Position numbers and translations under genes: made by a program
In this document: positions 51,316-51,397 of the stretch, in pieces
Position numbering within the stretch: the stretch's first letter is position 1
Layout: each line of letters begins with the position of its first letter
The notes under the pieces: generated by a model
What the model saw: the letters and a program-made list of their open reading frames with translations, nothing else
What the model was told of the DNA's origin: nothing
Databases searched by the model: none
Source of the DNA: a bacterium
GTDB lineage: Bacteria > UBP6 > UBA1177
Direction: 5' to 3'
Length of the DNA stretch: 51,397 bases
Assembly: GCA_017538365.1 (NCBI GenBank)
Contig: JAFYIZ010000026.1
Span: 66,716-118,112, forward strand

Positions 51316-51397
51316 TGTTTCCTCCTAAAATGATATTATGTCTCCACCATGTTTTGAATTTGCCGTATTTTGAGCGGCGAAGCTGTCTGATGATTCC

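Larger units (their letters stand above)
18435..51397. mobile_element. Mu-like transposable prophage (right part; other end outside window)
   Basis: Transposase A and ATPase B homologues, GemA-like and Mor-like regulators, Mu-type head genes (gp28, gp29, gp30, gpG, protease/scaffold, capsid, gp36, gp37) and a P2-type contractile tail define a Mu-like myophage. All modules seem intact, so it may be functional. The left boundary is placed at the 22-base repeats and is approximate. The other end lies beyond 51397. A DGR sits at the fibre end of the genome. Confidence 0.85.

Noticed and set aside
51340-51397. Possible other prophage end: GAATTTGCCG near 51356 resembles the reverse complement of the 22-base end repeats
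   Set aside because: The match is short, needs a gap, and the window stops there. Without the next bases it cannot be called an end site.

Overview
The window (51.4 kb) joins two parts: about 18.4 kb of bacterial chromosome (1 to ~18,400) and about 33 kb of a Mu-type transposable prophage (~18,430 to the right edge, where it is cut off). The host looks like a Gram-negative, probably anaerobic bacterium of deltaproteobacterial or Myxococcota-like type. The reasons are the YlxR-YlxQ fusion in the rimP-nusA-infB operon, the dnaG-rpoD pair, rubrerythrin and a 2[4Fe-4S] ferredoxin, and many secreted lipoproteins with long Asp/Thr-rich linkers. The taxon is an inference and is not proven.

Host part: rimP-nusA-ylxRQ-infB and dnaG-rpoD run leftward. 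Then come two Asp-rich lipoproteins with near-identical leaders, an MscS-type channel, a DHH phosphoesterase, an S10-type serine carboxypeptidase lipoprotein, rubrerythrin, an LRAT-like protein, a ferredoxin and two tandem serpin lipoproteins. Several intergenic gaps hold a family of degenerate repeats with an 8-base period flanked by GCCGCC/GGCGGC blocks.

Prophage part, in its own order from the right edge leftward: transposase A, ATPase B, GemA-like, DUF3164, Mor-like activator, XRE regulator, ASCH protein and small membrane proteins, all leftward. Next is a rightward block with a small membrane protein, small terminase, baseplate V, large terminase, portal, gp30/F, gpG, a DUF5675 protein and nested spanins. 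A divergent leftward block follows: protease/scaffold, capsid, head completion, sheath, tube, E/E' frameshift pair, tape measure, U, D, X, W, J, I and fibres. Head and transposition genes are Mu-like, while the tail module is P2-like.

The most interesting system is a diversity-generating retroelement (DGR) wedged into the tail-fibre module: a fibre gene with variable repeat VR1, avd, a template repeat (TR) and a DGR-type reverse transcriptase. A second variable repeat (VR2), differing from the TR only at template adenines, lies about 22 kb away in a gene that looks cytoplasmic. A third related gene (VR3) has drifted away from this TR. Each variable gene is followed by a pair of short hairpins. 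The TR lies in a small ORF coupled by ATGA overlaps to avd upstream and to the reverse transcriptase downstream, and this ORF looks like the remnant of a variable gene.
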